DNA of 64,000 nucleotides from Chrysogorgia sp. JL179-B06 (GCA_035772405.1 JAYKKM010000042.1:607001-671000); one strand, 5' to 3'; shown: positions 1 through 13,447, counted from the first letter of the stretch. The notes: generated from the letters alone by a model not told the origin. Numbers and translations: made by a program.

Positions 1-1574
1 GTGTATCTTGTCCGGCACAAATCGGATTTATGACAGCAAATTTGGACCTGTGATCTTATGAGAATAAACTGTATGTTTGTGCGAATTTTTTATCGGAAAC
101 GGCAATATGTGCGGACAAAAGTCAGCAAAAAACGACAAAAAAAACCGCAAAATCACCAACAAATGATTGGTTAAAAGGGGCAACAAATGCCAAATAATGA
201 TCGACCCTGTCGGCCAAAATTGCCAATAAGCCATGGTCAAACTCCAACAAAAATGCTGGGAAGATTTAGCGTTTTACGTAGAGCCGCACTTTTTAATCCA
301 TCCGGAAATGCCAATCGTCTCCAAAAGCGCAATATATGGCTGTGTAGCACCACTAGAATTAGCGTCACAAATCACGATCGTGCAAGTATACAACGGCCTT
401 TAAATATTTCGTGGACAAATGCGCAATCAGTAATAACGTTTCGGGAATTGTAGCGGTAGGGCACATAAGATTTAAGATGACTCGCTGATAGAAATATTTA
501 AGATAAGAACAATTAGCTGAAACATTTTTAAATATATTGGATTGGAAAGTCATGGACTGTTGTACATAACTTTCTGAAACGCAAGCGGACAAAAATTAAG
601 CTGACATGTCTTGTTTGCAAGCAAACATTTGATGACGATTATCGGCAACAACACAACAAAAAGCGAGGGGTAGATTACTCTGAAAATCTTCGTACACTTC
701 GTGAAAAATCAAAACAAATATTTAAAAAAATCCCAAATCTTATTAATTTTAATCAGAATCCCAAAATCCAAAAAAATCCCACGAAATCTCTAAATATTTC
801 AGAAAAAACTCGGAAAAAAACAATAAAAACCTCAACATCATCGAGAAATCCATCAAATTTTGAAAAATCTCTCACCGAATATCCTATTTAAACCCTTCAA
901 AAACTCATTAATAATTCAAGAGCAAACTGGCCTATCATCTCACGTAAATCGGCCACGTGCATCGTGTTCTATACCACATAAAACACCATCATTCTTGAAA
1001 GCCCGGGGCGGACTTTGAAATCGGTCCCAGGGGGGGCGAGGCTGATTGTAGTTTGACCTCATTAGTATTCTCTATATATAGAATACTAATGAACATGGCA
1101 TTTTATATAAAATTGTCATCCTAATTAGCAAATCAAAAATTAAATAGAATATTTAAGACTGAATACAGCCAACCACACCATAACAGACATTTTAATACTC
1201 AACAAAATTTGATGAACTATATGAAATACAGCAAACACTAGCAATTACAAGAGTCTTCATATAATAAACAAGCCTTATAACAAAGTTCTCCTATAATACA
1301 CAAAATATCACTTAGCTCCAAAATTAAATGAACAATTGTTAAACACACAACTCGAGAAATTACGAGATACAAAACTCGCATCATTTCCTCGTTGTTCAAC
1401 ATCTTGCATAGGAATATTACTCAGAATATCATCAGTAAACATCAAAATCAAACATCGCATTTTCTCGTTACTCACCATATGGCAAAGGAATAGTACTCAG
1501 AATATCATCTGAAACACCAAACGAGTCCTCCCAAAGCTTAAAAAATTCACCCTAAATTCTCACAGGGTTCTTAC
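1..1574. other. Intergenic, no gene recognised
   Basis: No reading frame here resembles a known protein. A perfect inverted repeat sits at about 1060-1091 (arms CATTAGTATTCT and its complement around a TATATA centre). Two imperfect direct repeats of about 60 bases, each containing ACTCAGAATATCATC, lie near 1380-1440 and 1463-1525. The latter could be decayed intron or downstream exon sequence of the minus-strand exon that ends at 1575, but I cannot show coding potential. Confidence 0.6.
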
Positions 1575-1978
1575 CTCCCTTCATTCTTCGCAAGCAGCGA
1601 AATAGCTCGACTACCATTTTCTACTTGCAAATGACGTTGTAAGCCACAAGTTATGCTGTAAAGTGTTCTCGGCGGGTATCTTTGTCCACTTGTTTTGCAC
1701 ACCTCCTCTATAAACTTAGTCAGCCACAAATTGAGTGACTCAGCCGACATTTTAACAATATTTGTGTCCAAACTTTCTACTTTTTCTCTATCAAAGGAAA
1801 ACAAACAGCTCTCTGCACTCGGCTCTTTATTTTCCCTTCCCACTTGCCATTCTTCAAACAATTTAAGTGCCCATTTAGTCATATCTCGCGTAGATTTAGG
1901 AACACTTTCAGCCAATAACATTTTCTCCCTCTCCGCACTTCTCGCTTCTCGAAACTTTCTTTTCGAAGGCCGCAGCAT
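1575..1978 (-). CDS. Crypton-derived (KIAA1958/QRICH1/ZMYM-like) N-terminal exon
   Basis: About 134 residues from the ATG at 1978. The stretch VPKSTRDMTKWALKLFEEW followed by LNLWLTKFIEEV and YPPRTLYSITCGLQRHL is the layout of the N-terminal core-binding half of Crypton-type tyrosine recombinases and their domesticated relatives (KIAA1958, QRICH1, ZMYM2-4). The exon ends at a good splice donor: on the minus strand GGGAG is followed by GTAAGA, with the GT at plus 1574-1573. Left unspliced, the frame stops a few bases further on. I could not find the catalytic half downstream (below 1575), so the gene is a remnant, has a long intron running out of the window, or is a free exon. The host or transposon status is unresolved. 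Family match is from memory. Confidence 0.5.
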
Positions 1979-2951
1979 GTTGTGCCTTTTAGAAGCACAG
2001 CAAAATATCTCAACACCTCTTAGAAGAATCTGTTGAAGCCGAAATATATTTGCACATCGTTACCACATCAAACTTTTGTATTGTTCTGCGCTATAAAATC
2101 ATCCATGCAGGCCGTCACGCCTAGGAGCATGAATAGATCAACCAATCACAGTAGAACTTTCAATCCTCCATGGGACCATGGACGTCATATATTTAATTTT
2201 ATTATCATCACTATGACAATCGTTTTTGAAGCTATTCAAAACACTCGTAGTGCGTGTTTTATCAGATCTAAAACACTCGGGCTACGCCCTCGTGTTTTAA
2301 ATCTTATGAAACACTGCTTCTCGTGTTTTAAATATTACAAAGTAAACCGACTTAATCAACTGATTTTACTCATATTTCTCAGAGCAAGTACAAGACAAAA
2401 GCAATTGTTGATCACCTTGAATCTTTTAATTCCTTCCAGTCGCTAACGTGACGCAAACGCGGGGACTTTCTGCATACATATTCGTCGACTATCGGTAGCA
2501 ATTACGGGCCGTAATATCTAAAATATAAAGACTACGATACACCAAAACACGTTCTATCGTGTTACATTGCGTTAAATGGACAATCAAACTAAATATATTG
2601 TATTGACTATACTTCGACGACCATCTGAAAATTAAGACGACTCTGACCCCCCCCCCCCCCCCCCCTTTTCAGAAATGTCAGTGCCAACACCCCCTCCCGG
2701 GTTATGGATTTTTTCTGGAACTACACATTAAACTATTATATTAGCGCAGTAAGGAATAAGATACTGACTAGTAATGCATGAGGCACAGATAATTTAATCA
2801 TTTGTTTGTTAGTTTTGTTTTGAATGTGAAACGTCGCACATATATTTTTGATTCCATCGAACCGACGCCAAAAATGTTGCATTTTCACAATTCGCTCTCT
2901 GAAATTTCCGGTCTGTATTTCGTCACTCGTCACTTATCTTTCTAAATAAAC
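1979..2951. other. Intergenic with short palindromic repeats and a poly-C tract
   Basis: No gene seen. Between about 2240 and 2345 are several alternating copies of AAAACACTCG-like words and their complements, the footprint of a small palindromic repeat family. A run of about 19 C lies at 2647-2665, a likely sequencing or assembly trouble spot. The stretch just above 1978 could hold the promoter of the Crypton-like exon, but no clear element is visible. Confidence 0.5.
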
Positions 2952-3835
2952 AGGCAGGTCTCATTAATATTTTTTGGTGCCTGCGAGAAGAATTTAGACT
3001 AAGTTGGCAATGTGCCTGCAAAAATTTGTGTTCCCGCACCGTTCCTTTTCAAATTTTACTAAAAGAATGAATCATTCAATCATATTCAGTTTTTTTATTT
3101 ATTCAGCCTTTCATACTACAGTGTAAAAGTACAGTGCTGCCGTCCTTTTGCTCAGCTTTTCCCACGCGTTGTTTATGTCTGTGCCGTTTCGTAACCGGGC
3201 ACAAAATGCGGCTTTATGCAGGTATAGTGTAAACGGGGCCTTAATGGGCTGCTGAAACTGACATTCTGGTCATTGAATTAGGTCTCAAGCGAGTAAAGCG
3301 AAGCGGGGAAAGATGCTGCAAACATTTGTTATTTGTCTATTTAGCTTACACGCGATCAATCATTTCTTTTTATTTCTGTGATAGGCCGCTCTTCAACGAA
3401 AAACTTGCATTGCATGCAATAACACCTGAAAAAACTGTTTACGAAAAAAAAATTGTTTCAGTGTTTGACTGTTAACTTGTTCAGACTTCACGAACATGAC
3501 CAACGCCTCTGATGCGTGATAGTGAAAGAGACTTTGCGTGGGTGTATAGAGTTTAAACGGTTTTTGTTTCTAACAAAAAGATATTACAGTATTTGGAAAA
3601 CGTATGTCGTATACGTCATATAAACACACCAAATTAACTAAAAAATAAAATCTCTGTGCCTGCACAAACGTTCTGAATTGTAAATAGTGCCTGCGAACAT
3701 CATGCTTTGTACACACAATTTTAATAATTAGCTAAAAAATCAACAAAAAATTGTGGCTGCACAAATTGAAAATGTGCCTGCGAGCGGCGCTCGCGCGCTC
3801 GTGCACTTTAATGAGGCCTGTAAACAGGTTCACAC
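2952..3835. repeat. Old non-autonomous TIR element
   Basis: The left end (AGGCAGGTCTCATTAA, then repeated GTGCCTGC words) is matched in inverted orientation at the right end (GTGCCTGCGAGC..., then TTAATGAGGCCTGT). The interior has no coding sequence. The arms are diverged, so this is an old copy. The superfamily cannot be told because the exact ends and target duplication are unclear. A Harbinger-MITE-like end, GTGTAAACGGGGCCTTA, sits inside at about 3227-3243. Confidence 0.4.
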
Positions 3836-5037
3836 AATTCCCAGCAGGAGATGGAACCTAGTCATCTAGTGTTCTACATCTTTCAGCTTTTGTCTTCTGC
3901 AGAAAAACTGTTATAAATGCCAACATTTAAAAACTTAACATCGGCTAAAAACATCGACTATGGTAGTGATATTTTACCGGTCCGATGTTTTGCCAAAATG
4001 TTGCAAAATATCGGCCAAATTCCATGTCCGATCCGATCATCGGTTGACCTCCAAAGAGCAGCATGCAAGCTTGGATTCATTTGAACTATGCTCGCTGTAG
4101 AATTATATAGATGAAAACATTTGCTCAAATTGCTGCAAATTGTCTTTCCGAGCTTCTAGATTTCAAAATTTTTCAGGGGAGGACCCTTTAAAAATATGAT
4201 CACTGATTACCTGCTTGTCGACAACCAACAAAAATAAACTATATAAGATAACATACCATAATATAATCAAGCTAAGGATATTTTATTCAAAACTTTTTCG
4301 TATTTTGGTTAAGAATCTTGCTTTAAGAAGCCACCGAATAAACCAACAGATCAATGGCCGCGAAGCGTCAAGAGATCGGTTAACAATCGTAACTCGTCGT
4401 CTCCTGCACTGTGATTGGCTAACCGAGTTAACAAATTTTAGCTAACAAACCTTGCTCTTTAACAGCACGACAACAATATATCTGCGCTTCGCGCAGATAC
4501 AAAAATAAGACGCCAGCTATAGGCGTTAACTCGGGCTACTTGAGGTTGTGGCTTGTTGAAAGACATTGTAGGTAAATTCAGTGATTTGAATTCAATATAC
4601 ACAAAATCACAAATCTATAGTTGTAGGTTACAATGGTACATGTAATGATACAGCTGTCAGTGCAGGGGTGGTTACATTTTCCATCATTGCAAACCCATAA
4701 CATAGTGTTGGCCAACGGCTTTGATTATATGAAGGTGAGTTGGCTCAGTATCCAAGCTGGCTTACTGAGAAGTCTGCCCCACCAAATGAGCCATCCTGTT
4801 TGCTGACCTAATCCAGTTCTACTCAACAGGGTCAGCCTGGCAAGCGAGCCGGCCTGTGCTCATGTAATAACAATTCATATGGTCAGTCGGGCAAACAGGT
4901 TCAGTTTGAGCAAGCATTAAATCAGTTAATCTTGTTCTCAGTGTATAAGGCATAGTAGTAAATCAAACCATTTAGCTGGCAGTAGAAAGGTCAAACAACA
5001 ACAAACTCTTTACTCTTGATCTTGATAGATGGTATGG
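3836..5037. other. Intergenic, repeat-like, no gene
   Basis: Nothing coding is recognised. A perfect small hairpin with 9-base arms (TATCTGCGC) and loop TTC lies at 4479-4499. Around 4700-4950 there are diverged inverted words (GGCTTACTGAG, GTTTGCTGACC, GGTCAGCC) suggesting an old MITE. Confidence 0.4.
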
Positions 5038-5189
5038 GTGTCAGAGATTTATATACTGTGTGTTCATTTGTAAGAATTTGTGTATAATAATACATGTACA
5101 GTATGAACAATCGATACAAACTTACTGATAACCCATAACATTTTGGAGCCCCATTTAAGCTTACAGGTAAAATATCGAGTGAAACAGGG
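5038..5189 (+). repeat. Direct repeat, left copy
   Basis: About 150 bases from GTGTCAGAGATTTATATACT through ATCGATACAAACTTACTGATAACCC to AATATCGAGTGAAACA recur in the same orientation at about 25047-25195 with a modest number of differences. The pair flanks the 19.8 kb TIR-bracketed segment. Confidence 0.75.
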
Positions 5190-5192
5190 TTA

Positions 5193-5410
5193 GGCCTGGT
5201 TTAGACGTGGAAGTTCCGTCGCATTTAATGCGTCGCATTTAATGCGACCTATTTTATTCGACGGAAATGCGACGTCTAAACTGATTTTATTCGACGCGTC
5301 GCATTTAATGCGACGCTGTCAAATTATGCGACGAGCCTCGTCGCATAATTCGACGGAAATGCGACGTTGATTTAGACGTCGAAGTTCCGTCGCATTTAAT
5401 GCGTCGCATA
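5193..5410 (+). repeat. Left TIR and subterminal GCATTTAATGC array
   Basis: Five or more copies of TCGCATTTAATGCGAC-like words in both orientations, with GACGTCTAAA or TTTAGACGTC motifs between them. The same words appear in inverted order at 24944-25029. They are probably transposase-binding subterminal repeats; the function is inferred from position. Confidence 0.65.
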
Positions 5411-5440
5411 AAATCATAAATTAGTATAATTCATTTTTCG

Positions 5441-8370
5441 TACTAGAAATACGTGTACGCAACAACCCTCGCCCGCTTACTGTTTGAGGCTTAATTAATA
5501 TTGCCAAACTGAACAGATTTTCAAACTGCTTATTTTTTGGGTGCAATTTGTGGGTAGTGTACTGAACAGTACCCAAGTGGGAAAGTCTGCCAACACTAAA
5601 TTGTCTTGCAGGCAGGGTTAGAAACCAATTGTGTAACTATTGATTATTGAAATTAATAATTAATTTTAATAATTATTAATTTAAATAATAATTGTATTAA
5701 TTATATATTACATAATTAAGTTAATTATGTCAGTTATCCTTTTAATAATAAATTTCAACATGCATGTTTACAGTAACAGTAGCATACTCATAATTTTACT
5801 CAAAGTACAATTGTATTCACGAGACTGCATAACCTACCCTACTGTAATAATGTAGTCTGCATGTTCCTTATTGCCTAATTGTCAGTATAAGCAGATACAT
5901 GTACCCTACTGTAATAATGTAATCTGCATGTTCCTTATTGTCTAATTGTTAGTATAAGCAGATACCAAAAGATTCAATACCTAAATTTATCCTAGACCAA
6001 ATTGATAAGGCTGATAAACCTTTTATTCTTTTAGAAGACTTCTGTTTCTCAACTTTTATTAATATTATATAATTATGCACATTCATGTACCAGTATTTCA
6101 ATGGTATTCAAGTACCGGTAACACAATTTCAAAAAATGAAATGACAAAAGCCCATAATATACAACAAAGAACGATATTGCTTAATCTAATTATTTCACCA
6201 ATATATATATATTAATTCAGGATGAAATTCCTTTCAGCTGCTTCTTGTCAGTGAGATGATACCACTTGTTTAATCCCTATAACATGTTCCCCTGACACAG
6301 TGAGTGTTAATTACCTACCCATGAATTATACATTATACAGTATTTATCCTTCAAAAGCTGTGTAAAAATATACATTGAAAGCCTAGGACTGGCACTGTCC
6401 AGGCCTACTATCCAGAACAAAGGTGAATTTAAACACACACACTAAGCCATTGGCCAGAAGGGCATATGCCATAATATCAGATGAGTGTAAATGCTGATTG
6501 TTATAGCCAGTATGGTGTATGTTTACACTATTAAAGTCAATAAAATGTAAGCCAGGCCCAGGTCGTGGCTGGCAGCTTGGTCCTATAGACTTGCAATATA
6601 TGTAAACACAGCTAAAGTCTGTAATTTTGTACATCCTTACTACAAGACACCAGTATATACTCTATATCAGCTATTTTTTGAGTTTTGCAATGACTGTTGT
6701 CTGACTATATATTGATAAGCTCGATGCTTTTATTAATATATAATCTTATTATATTATATAATTATGCATGCATGTACCGGTATTTCAATGGTATTCAAGT
6801 ACTGGTAACACATTTCAAAAAGATGAAATGACAAAAGCTAGTCCATAATATGCAAGTTCAAAGAACATTGCTTAATATAATTATTTCACCAATATATAAT
6901 TAATTCAAGATGAAATTCCCTTCAGCTGCTTGTTGTCAGTGAGATGATGACCAGTTGTTTAATCCTTAATGTGTTCCCCTGACAGAGTGAGTGTTATAAC
7001 CTACCCAATTATACAGTATCTATATACAGTATATATCCTACAAAAGCTGTGTAAATATATACATTGCAAGCCTAGGACTGGCATTGTCTAGGCCTAATAC
7101 AGGACAAAGGGGTTTACACAAACACACTAAGCCATTGGCCAGACCAGCATGCCATCAGATGAGTGTATAAACACTGATTGTTATAACCAGTGTGGTGCAT
7201 GTTTATAGACTATTAAAGTCAGTAAAATGTAAGCCAGGCCCAAGGTGGCATTCAGCCAGGTTGGGGCCTGGTTAGTCCTATAGACTTGCAGTATGAACAC
7301 AACTATAATCCGTACTTTTTTACATCCTTACCACCAGTACTGGTACTCACTATTATAGGCTAATTATCAAGTATTGCAATTATTCCATTGTGGATGAGGT
7401 TGCAAAGTGACCGAGTGAAACAATGGTGATGGATAATTTAAATTAAAGCACATAATTTGTTGGTATATCGTGTGTAAGGACTATTCAATTTCGAGCGAAA
7501 GCCCTTCAAAGAGTGATTTTGTGATGTCTGATTGGCGCTTTCTCGATATATGAACAAACCGAAATTCAAATAATCGCTAATCCTAACCCTAAAACTGACT
7601 TGGGTTGATGTTATAATAATTTTAAATTTCGGTTGCCATGACGACATGCCAAAAGTGAAATGTTCCGACCACAATATCTTTTGAAGTACTAACTCTAAGA
7701 ACTCATTCTACACATCTAATGAAAGCTTGATTAACAGCCTCTCACATACATACAAAAATATTTTTGTAACTGATAGCTAACAGCTTTGAAAAAAAGCGAC
7801 GACGCTTGGATTGGATTTGACAAACTCCGAGTAAATATTTTAGATATTCAGACGACCATATCTTTTTGAACTACTAACTCTAGAACATCATGCTATACAT
7901 CAAATAAAAGCCTGAATAACATACTCGAACATGTTTGCAAAACGATCTTTGTAACTGATTAACAGGTTTAAGAAAACGAAAACGGGTTTACCTTTAGTTT
8001 GACGCCACGTATAAAAGTATAAAACTTGATTTACGAACTTGACATCTTCCGACGACGATATATTGCATTTTCACTGCCTTTCACGATCTTTTTGAACACA
8101 AATCTTCATTCACCGTATAACCCGACAAAACACGTACTTTTCTTTTAATTCAAATGCAGATATTTAGTATTTACCATATCTAGTTACCAGGGCCAAATTT
8201 TCCAATGCCGCGCATGATCGACGACGTTGATCCTGAATATATATATACAAGGAAACTGAAAGTGACTTTACATTACGCCTGGAATCCGTGATGAGGGACT
8301 AAACGCCGGTCGATATTATCACCCTCGCCCTCAGGCCTTCGGCCGGCGCTTCGCGCCGGGCGAGGGGATA
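5441..8370 (+). repeat. 3 kb tandem unit, copy 1
   Basis: It starts TACTAGAAATACGTGTACGC and ends in a GC-rich hairpin with GCCGGGCGAGGGG. The whole unit is repeated at 8568-11606 with small differences. Inside it a ~600-base block is itself duplicated (about 6050-6660 and 6740-7340, each with ATTTCAATGGTATTCAAGTA and AGCCATTGGCCAGA). The ends carry a short inverted match, CCCTCGCCCG at the left and CGGGCGAGGG at the right, so the unit may be a transposon. No coding sequence is recognised. Confidence 0.75.
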
Positions 8371-8567
8371 ATTCATTTTAATTCATTTTCGTATAATTCA
8401 CTTTGCGTGCTTCGCGGGATCCGAACTTCATTTTCAATGTGGATTATTAAAGTAGTGTGGTGCAGAGACAGTGTACAAATCGAGAGACAGAAATCAAGAT
8501 ATAGAAAGATAGAGACAAATCGAGATATAGAAAGGTCAATGTACTGCCAGATAATGGAATACGTATG

Positions 8568-11500
8568 TACTAGAAATACGTGTACGCAACAACCCCTCGC
8601 CCGCTTACTGTTTGAGGCTTTAATATTGCCAAACTGAACAGATTTTCAAACTGCTTATTTTTTGGGTGCAATTTGTGGGTAGTGTACTGAACAGAACCCA
8701 AGTGGGAAAGTCTGCCAACACAATTGTCTCGCAGGCAGGGTTGGAAACCAATTGTGTAATTATTGATTATTGACATTAATAATTAATTTTAATAATTATT
8801 AATTTAAATAATAATTTTATTAATTATATATTACATAATTAAAGTTAATTATGTCAGTTATGCTTTTAATAATAAATTTCAACATGCATGTTTACAGTAC
8901 CGTAACAGTGGCATACTCATAATTTTACTCAAAGTACAATTGTATTCACGAGACTGCATAACCTTGTACATACATGTACCCTACTGTAATAATGTAATCT
9001 GCATGTTCCTTATTGTCTAATTGTCAGTATAAGCAGATACATGTACCCTACTGTAATAATGTAATCTGCATGTTCCTTATTGTCTAATTGTTAGTAGCAG
9101 ATACCAAAAGATTCCATACCTAAATTTATCCTAGACCAAATTGATAAGTCTGATAAACCTTTTATTCTTTTAGAAGACTTCTGTTTCTTAACTTTTATTA
9201 ATATTATATAATTATGCACATTCATGTACCAGTATTTCAATGGTATTCAAGTACCGGTAACACAATTTCAAAAATTGAAATGACAAAAGCCCCCCCAAAA
9301 AACAAAGAACGATATTGCTTAATTTAATTATTTCACCAATATATATATATATATATTAATTCAGGATGAAATTCATTTCAGCTGCTTCTTGTCAGTGAGG
9401 TGACCACTTGTTTAATCCCTAACATGTTCCCTGACACAGTGAGTGTTACCCCACCCAATTATACATTATACAGTATTTATCCTTCAAAAGCTGTGTAAAA
9501 ATATACATTGAAAGCCTAGGACTATGGCACTGTCCAGGCCTACTATCCAGGACAAAGGTGAATTTAAACAGACAACACTAAGCCATTGGCCAGAAGGGCA
9601 TATGCCATAATAACAGATGAGCATAAATGCTAATTGTTATAGCCAGTATGGTGTATGTTTACACTATTAAAGTCAATAAAATGTAAGCCAGGCCCAGGTC
9701 GTGGCTGGCCTATAGACCTGGTTGATCCTATAGACTTGCAATATATGTAAACACAGCTAAAGTCTGTAATTATTTACATCCTTACTACAAGACACCAGTA
9801 TACTATATATCAGCTTTAGTTTTGCAATGAGTGTTGTCTGACTATATATTGATAAGCTCGATAAACCTTTTACTCTGTTAGAAGACTTCTGTTGCTTTTA
9901 TTAATATATAATCTTATTATATTATATAATTATGCATACATGTACCAGTATTTCAATGCTATTCAAGTACTGGTAACACATTTCAAAAAGATGAAATGAC
10001 AAAAGTCCATAATATGCAACAATTAAGAACATTGCTTAATCTAATTATTTTACCAATATATCATTAATTCAAGATGAAATTCCCTTCAGCTGCTTGGTGT
10101 CAGTGAGATGATACCAGTTGTTTAATCCCTAATGTGTCCCCCTGACACATGCAGTGAGTGTTAACCTACCCAATTATACAGTATCTATATACAATATATA
10201 TCCTACAAAAGCTGTGTAAATATATAAATTGCAAGCCTAGGACTGGCATTGTCTAGGCCTAATACAGGACACAGGTAAATACACAAACACGCTAAGCCAT
10301 TGGCCGGACCAGCATGCCATCAGATGAGCGTATAAACACTGATTGTTCTAACCAGTGTGGTGCATGTTTAGACTATTAAAGTGAGTAAAATGTAAGCCAG
10401 GCCCAAGGTGGCATCCAGCCAGGTTGGTCGTGGTTAGTCCTTTTGACTTGCAGTATAAATACAGCTATGATCTGTACTTTTTTACATCCTTACCACCAGT
10501 ACTGATACTCACTATATAGACTAATTATCAAGTATTGCAATTATTCCATTGTGGATGAGGTTGCAAAGTGACCGAGTGGAAACAATGGTGATGGATAATT
10601 TAAATAAAGGTATAAAATCTGCCATTCAAAACTTGTATTAACATTTGTTATTCTGCAATATTATAATAAAGCACATAATTTATTGGTATATCTAATATGT
10701 AAGGACGAAAGCCCTGCAAAGAGTGATTTCGTGATGTCTGATTGGCGCTTTCTCGATATATCAACAAACCAAAATTCAAATAATCGCTAATCCTAACCCT
10801 AATCCTAATCCTAACCCAAATCCTAACCCTAAAACTGACTTGGGTTGGTGTTATAATAATTTTAAATTTCGGTTGCCATGACGACATACCAAAAGTGAAA
10901 TGTTTCGACCACAATATCTTTTGAAGTACTAACTCTAAGAACTCATTCTACATATCTAATGAAAGCTTGATTAACAGCCTCTGACATACCTACAAAAATA
11001 TTTTTGTAACTGATAGCTAACAGCTTGAAAAAAGCGAAGACGCTTGGATTGGATTTGACAAAATCCGAGCAAATATTTTAGATATTCAGACGACCATATC
11101 TTTTGAACTATTAACTCTAGAAAATCATGCTATACATCAAATAAAAGCCTGAATAACATACTCAGACATGTTTGCAAAACGATCTTTGTATTGATTAACA
11201 GGTTTAAAAAAACGAAAACGGGTTTACCTTAGTTTTGACGCCACGTATAAAACTTGATTTACGAACTTGATATCTTCCGACGACGATATATTGCATTTTC
11301 ACTGCCTTTTCACGATCTTTTTCAACACAAATCGTCATTCACCGTATAACCCGACAAAACACGTACTTTTCTTTTACGGTTCAATAGTAAATGCAGAATA
11401 TATTTACAATATCTAGTTACCAGGGCCAAATTTTCCGATGCCGCGCATGATCGACGACGTTGATCCTGACGATATATAAATAAACTGAAAGTCACTCTGC

Positions 11501-11606
11501 ATTACGCCTGGAACCCGTGATGAGGGACTAAACGCCGGTCGATATTATCACCCTCGCCCTCAGGCCTTCGGCCTTCGGCCGGCGCTTCGCGCCGGGCGAG
11601 GGGATA
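8568..11606 (+). repeat. 3 kb tandem unit, copy 2
   Basis: Direct repeat of 5441-8370, also holding two internal ~600-base sub-blocks (about 9190-9800 and 9920-10520), so the block occurs four times in 5 kb. Differences include longer TA microsatellites near 9340 and an expanded CCTAA tract at 10788-10832. The 197-base spacer between the two units (8371-8567) is purine-rich with GAGA-type words and no gene. Confidence 0.75.
10788..10832 (+). repeat. Telomere-like CCTAA tract
   Basis: Interspersed CCTAACCCTAATCCTAAT words expand here, against only one or two in the equivalent place in copy 1 (about 7580-7600). It is short, degenerate and internal, so more likely a simple repeat than a telomere scar. 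Confidence 0.5.
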
Positions 11607-12037
11607 ACATTTCCAGCGAAGATCCTTCGTCAGAGAACGGCCTTCATAGCCTCGGCGAGCCTCGGTCCTTCGCTCGAAACGTTAGTCGGTTAGATCATAT
11701 GTATTCCGTTATCGTTATTGGGTATTTGGCCGTACACCGACCTTTCTATCTCACGACTTGTTATGTACGTGCTTATAAGACAAAATATTGTTGTATTCGT
11801 TGTGGCGTTCCGTTTGTAAAGCAAACAAAAGCGTTGCAAAAATAGACTGTAAAGTTGCGGCGTTCAGCCAGGGATCAGTCAAATCAGTCAGACTGAGCAT
11901 GAAAACCCAGAAGCAGAAGACCCAATAATTGACAAAAGAAAAGAGCAATTTCTTCTAGTTTGTCAAAGTTGGTTTAGAACGATTACTCGAAGGGCGCCAT
12001 AGTTTTTACTCGTTGAGATGAAAACAACCTTCATTTC
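11607..12037. other. Non-coding remainder of the Harbinger-type segment
   Basis: No gene seen. It contains words such as GCTCGAAACGTTAG after a GC-rich stretch (about 11620-11690), a motif style found near ends of some retroelements, but there is too little to classify. Confidence 0.35.
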
Positions 12038-12049
12038 TGCACTGTTAAT

Positions 12050-12330
12050 TTCAAGGAGTTATTTTAACTCCAGCAAGGGAGTTAAAATAACTCCCATTGG
12101 TGGAGTAAAAATTTCGGAGTTAATTTTACTCCTATTTTGGAGTTAATTTAACTCCAACTGATGGCATAATTTTCATTCTACTCCACGTGGAGTTATTTTA
12201 ACTCCACTAAGAGAGTCAAAATTACTCTTATTTTGGAGTTAAATTAGTGGAGTTATAACTACTCCTATTATTCTACTCCACTTCTATCACAGGAGTGATT
12301 TTAACTCCAGGTGGAGTAAACATTTAATTC
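12050..12330. repeat. Subterminal GGAGTTA array, left end of element A
   Basis: Around ten copies of GGAGTTA or TAACTCC alternate in orientation, often as hairpins (GGAGTTATTTTAACTCC). The matching right-hand array is at 24560-24910 and a miniature version at 29755-29923. Confidence 0.7.
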
Positions 12331-12610
12331 CAGTGTAAAGATTCTATTTCAGAATCATCCTCAGGGTAACAAATTAATCGACATGATTAACCTTTTGGTA
12401 AACAGATAGTCAGATCTTAACACTGATAGCTATATGTACCGATAACGCGTGTCGAAGACGAGGTATACTAAGTAATGAGTTAGGAACCGAGTTAGGAATC
12501 GAGTTAGGAATCGAGTTAGGAATCGAGTTAGGAATTGAGTTAGGAATCGAGTTAGGAATTGATTTTAAAATATAAATAAATATAATAATAATAAATAAAT
12601 AAATAAATAA

Positions 12611-12716
12611 TAACAAACAAACAAACAAACAAACAAACAAACAAACAAACAAACAAACAAACAAACAAACAAATAAACAAATAAACAAACAAACAAACAA
12701 ACAAACAAACAAACAA
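12611..12716 (+). repeat. (AAAC)n microsatellite
   Basis: About 25 nearly perfect AAAC units, flanked by AAT and AAAT repeats from 12570. An apparent Cys/Leu/Phe-rich reading frame on the opposite strand is just this repeat translated. Confidence 0.9.
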
Positions 12717-13447
12717 ATAATAATAAATAAATATTAATAATAACAGTGTCGTTCGAAATTTAAACGATGAATGTAAATGTCAAGTGGAAGTTTAATAGGG
12801 ATAAAGTCCCTTCAACTAGGGACCAGGGAATTTATGAGTTCGAGTTCCGTCCGAGTTCGGTCCAAGTTTAGGGTGATCGAGGAAGACACTGAATACGGGG
12901 GTTAGGGTTGGGAAGACACTTAAGGCGGGATTAGGGTTAGGATTGGTGTTGTGGATAGCTTCTATTTTGACCATTATCATCAAAATAACATGAATGGGCA
13001 ATTGATGATTATCATCAAAATAACGGTGCTCTATAGTAATGTCTGCATGAAACCGCTGAGTCAGTTTGTTGGTTTACCCAATAACTCTTAAGTCAATACG
13101 AGGTTAAAAAACTCGAAATTAAATCAAACACGAACATCCTAATTTACTATCACGTGATCTTTTCTTCGTGGTCAACAGTGACCAAGACATATTTCAACAT
13201 ATAACTAATAAAGACAAATTTCAAATTCATACCGTCAAAATTGACTTCAAAGTAGCAACAATCTTAAGATTAAACACTTTATCGCCTTTTTATAGTTAAC
13301 TTACATTTTTCTAGCGCATAAAGTATTTGACAGTTAACATTTTTGAAGATTTGCTCAGCTTGAAACAATAGACCCCTTGCAGTGACTTCAAAAGCAGTCT
13401 GTCTGGAGGACAATTTGTCAAATCGAAATCTCCACCGTTCAGTTTAA

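Noticed and set aside
10788..10832. Internal telomere or chromosome-fusion scar
   Set aside because: The CCTAA tract is short, impure and sits in the middle of a duplicated transposon unit.
11751..11948. 65-codon minus-strand frame with TDLTDPWLNAATLQSIFAT
   Set aside because: Coding-like at first glance, but no family recognised and no splice support; left unannotated.
12410..12712. 100-codon minus-strand frame rich in FVCL and SIPN
   Set aside because: It is the AAAC microsatellite and the 12-base minisatellite translated; no real protein.
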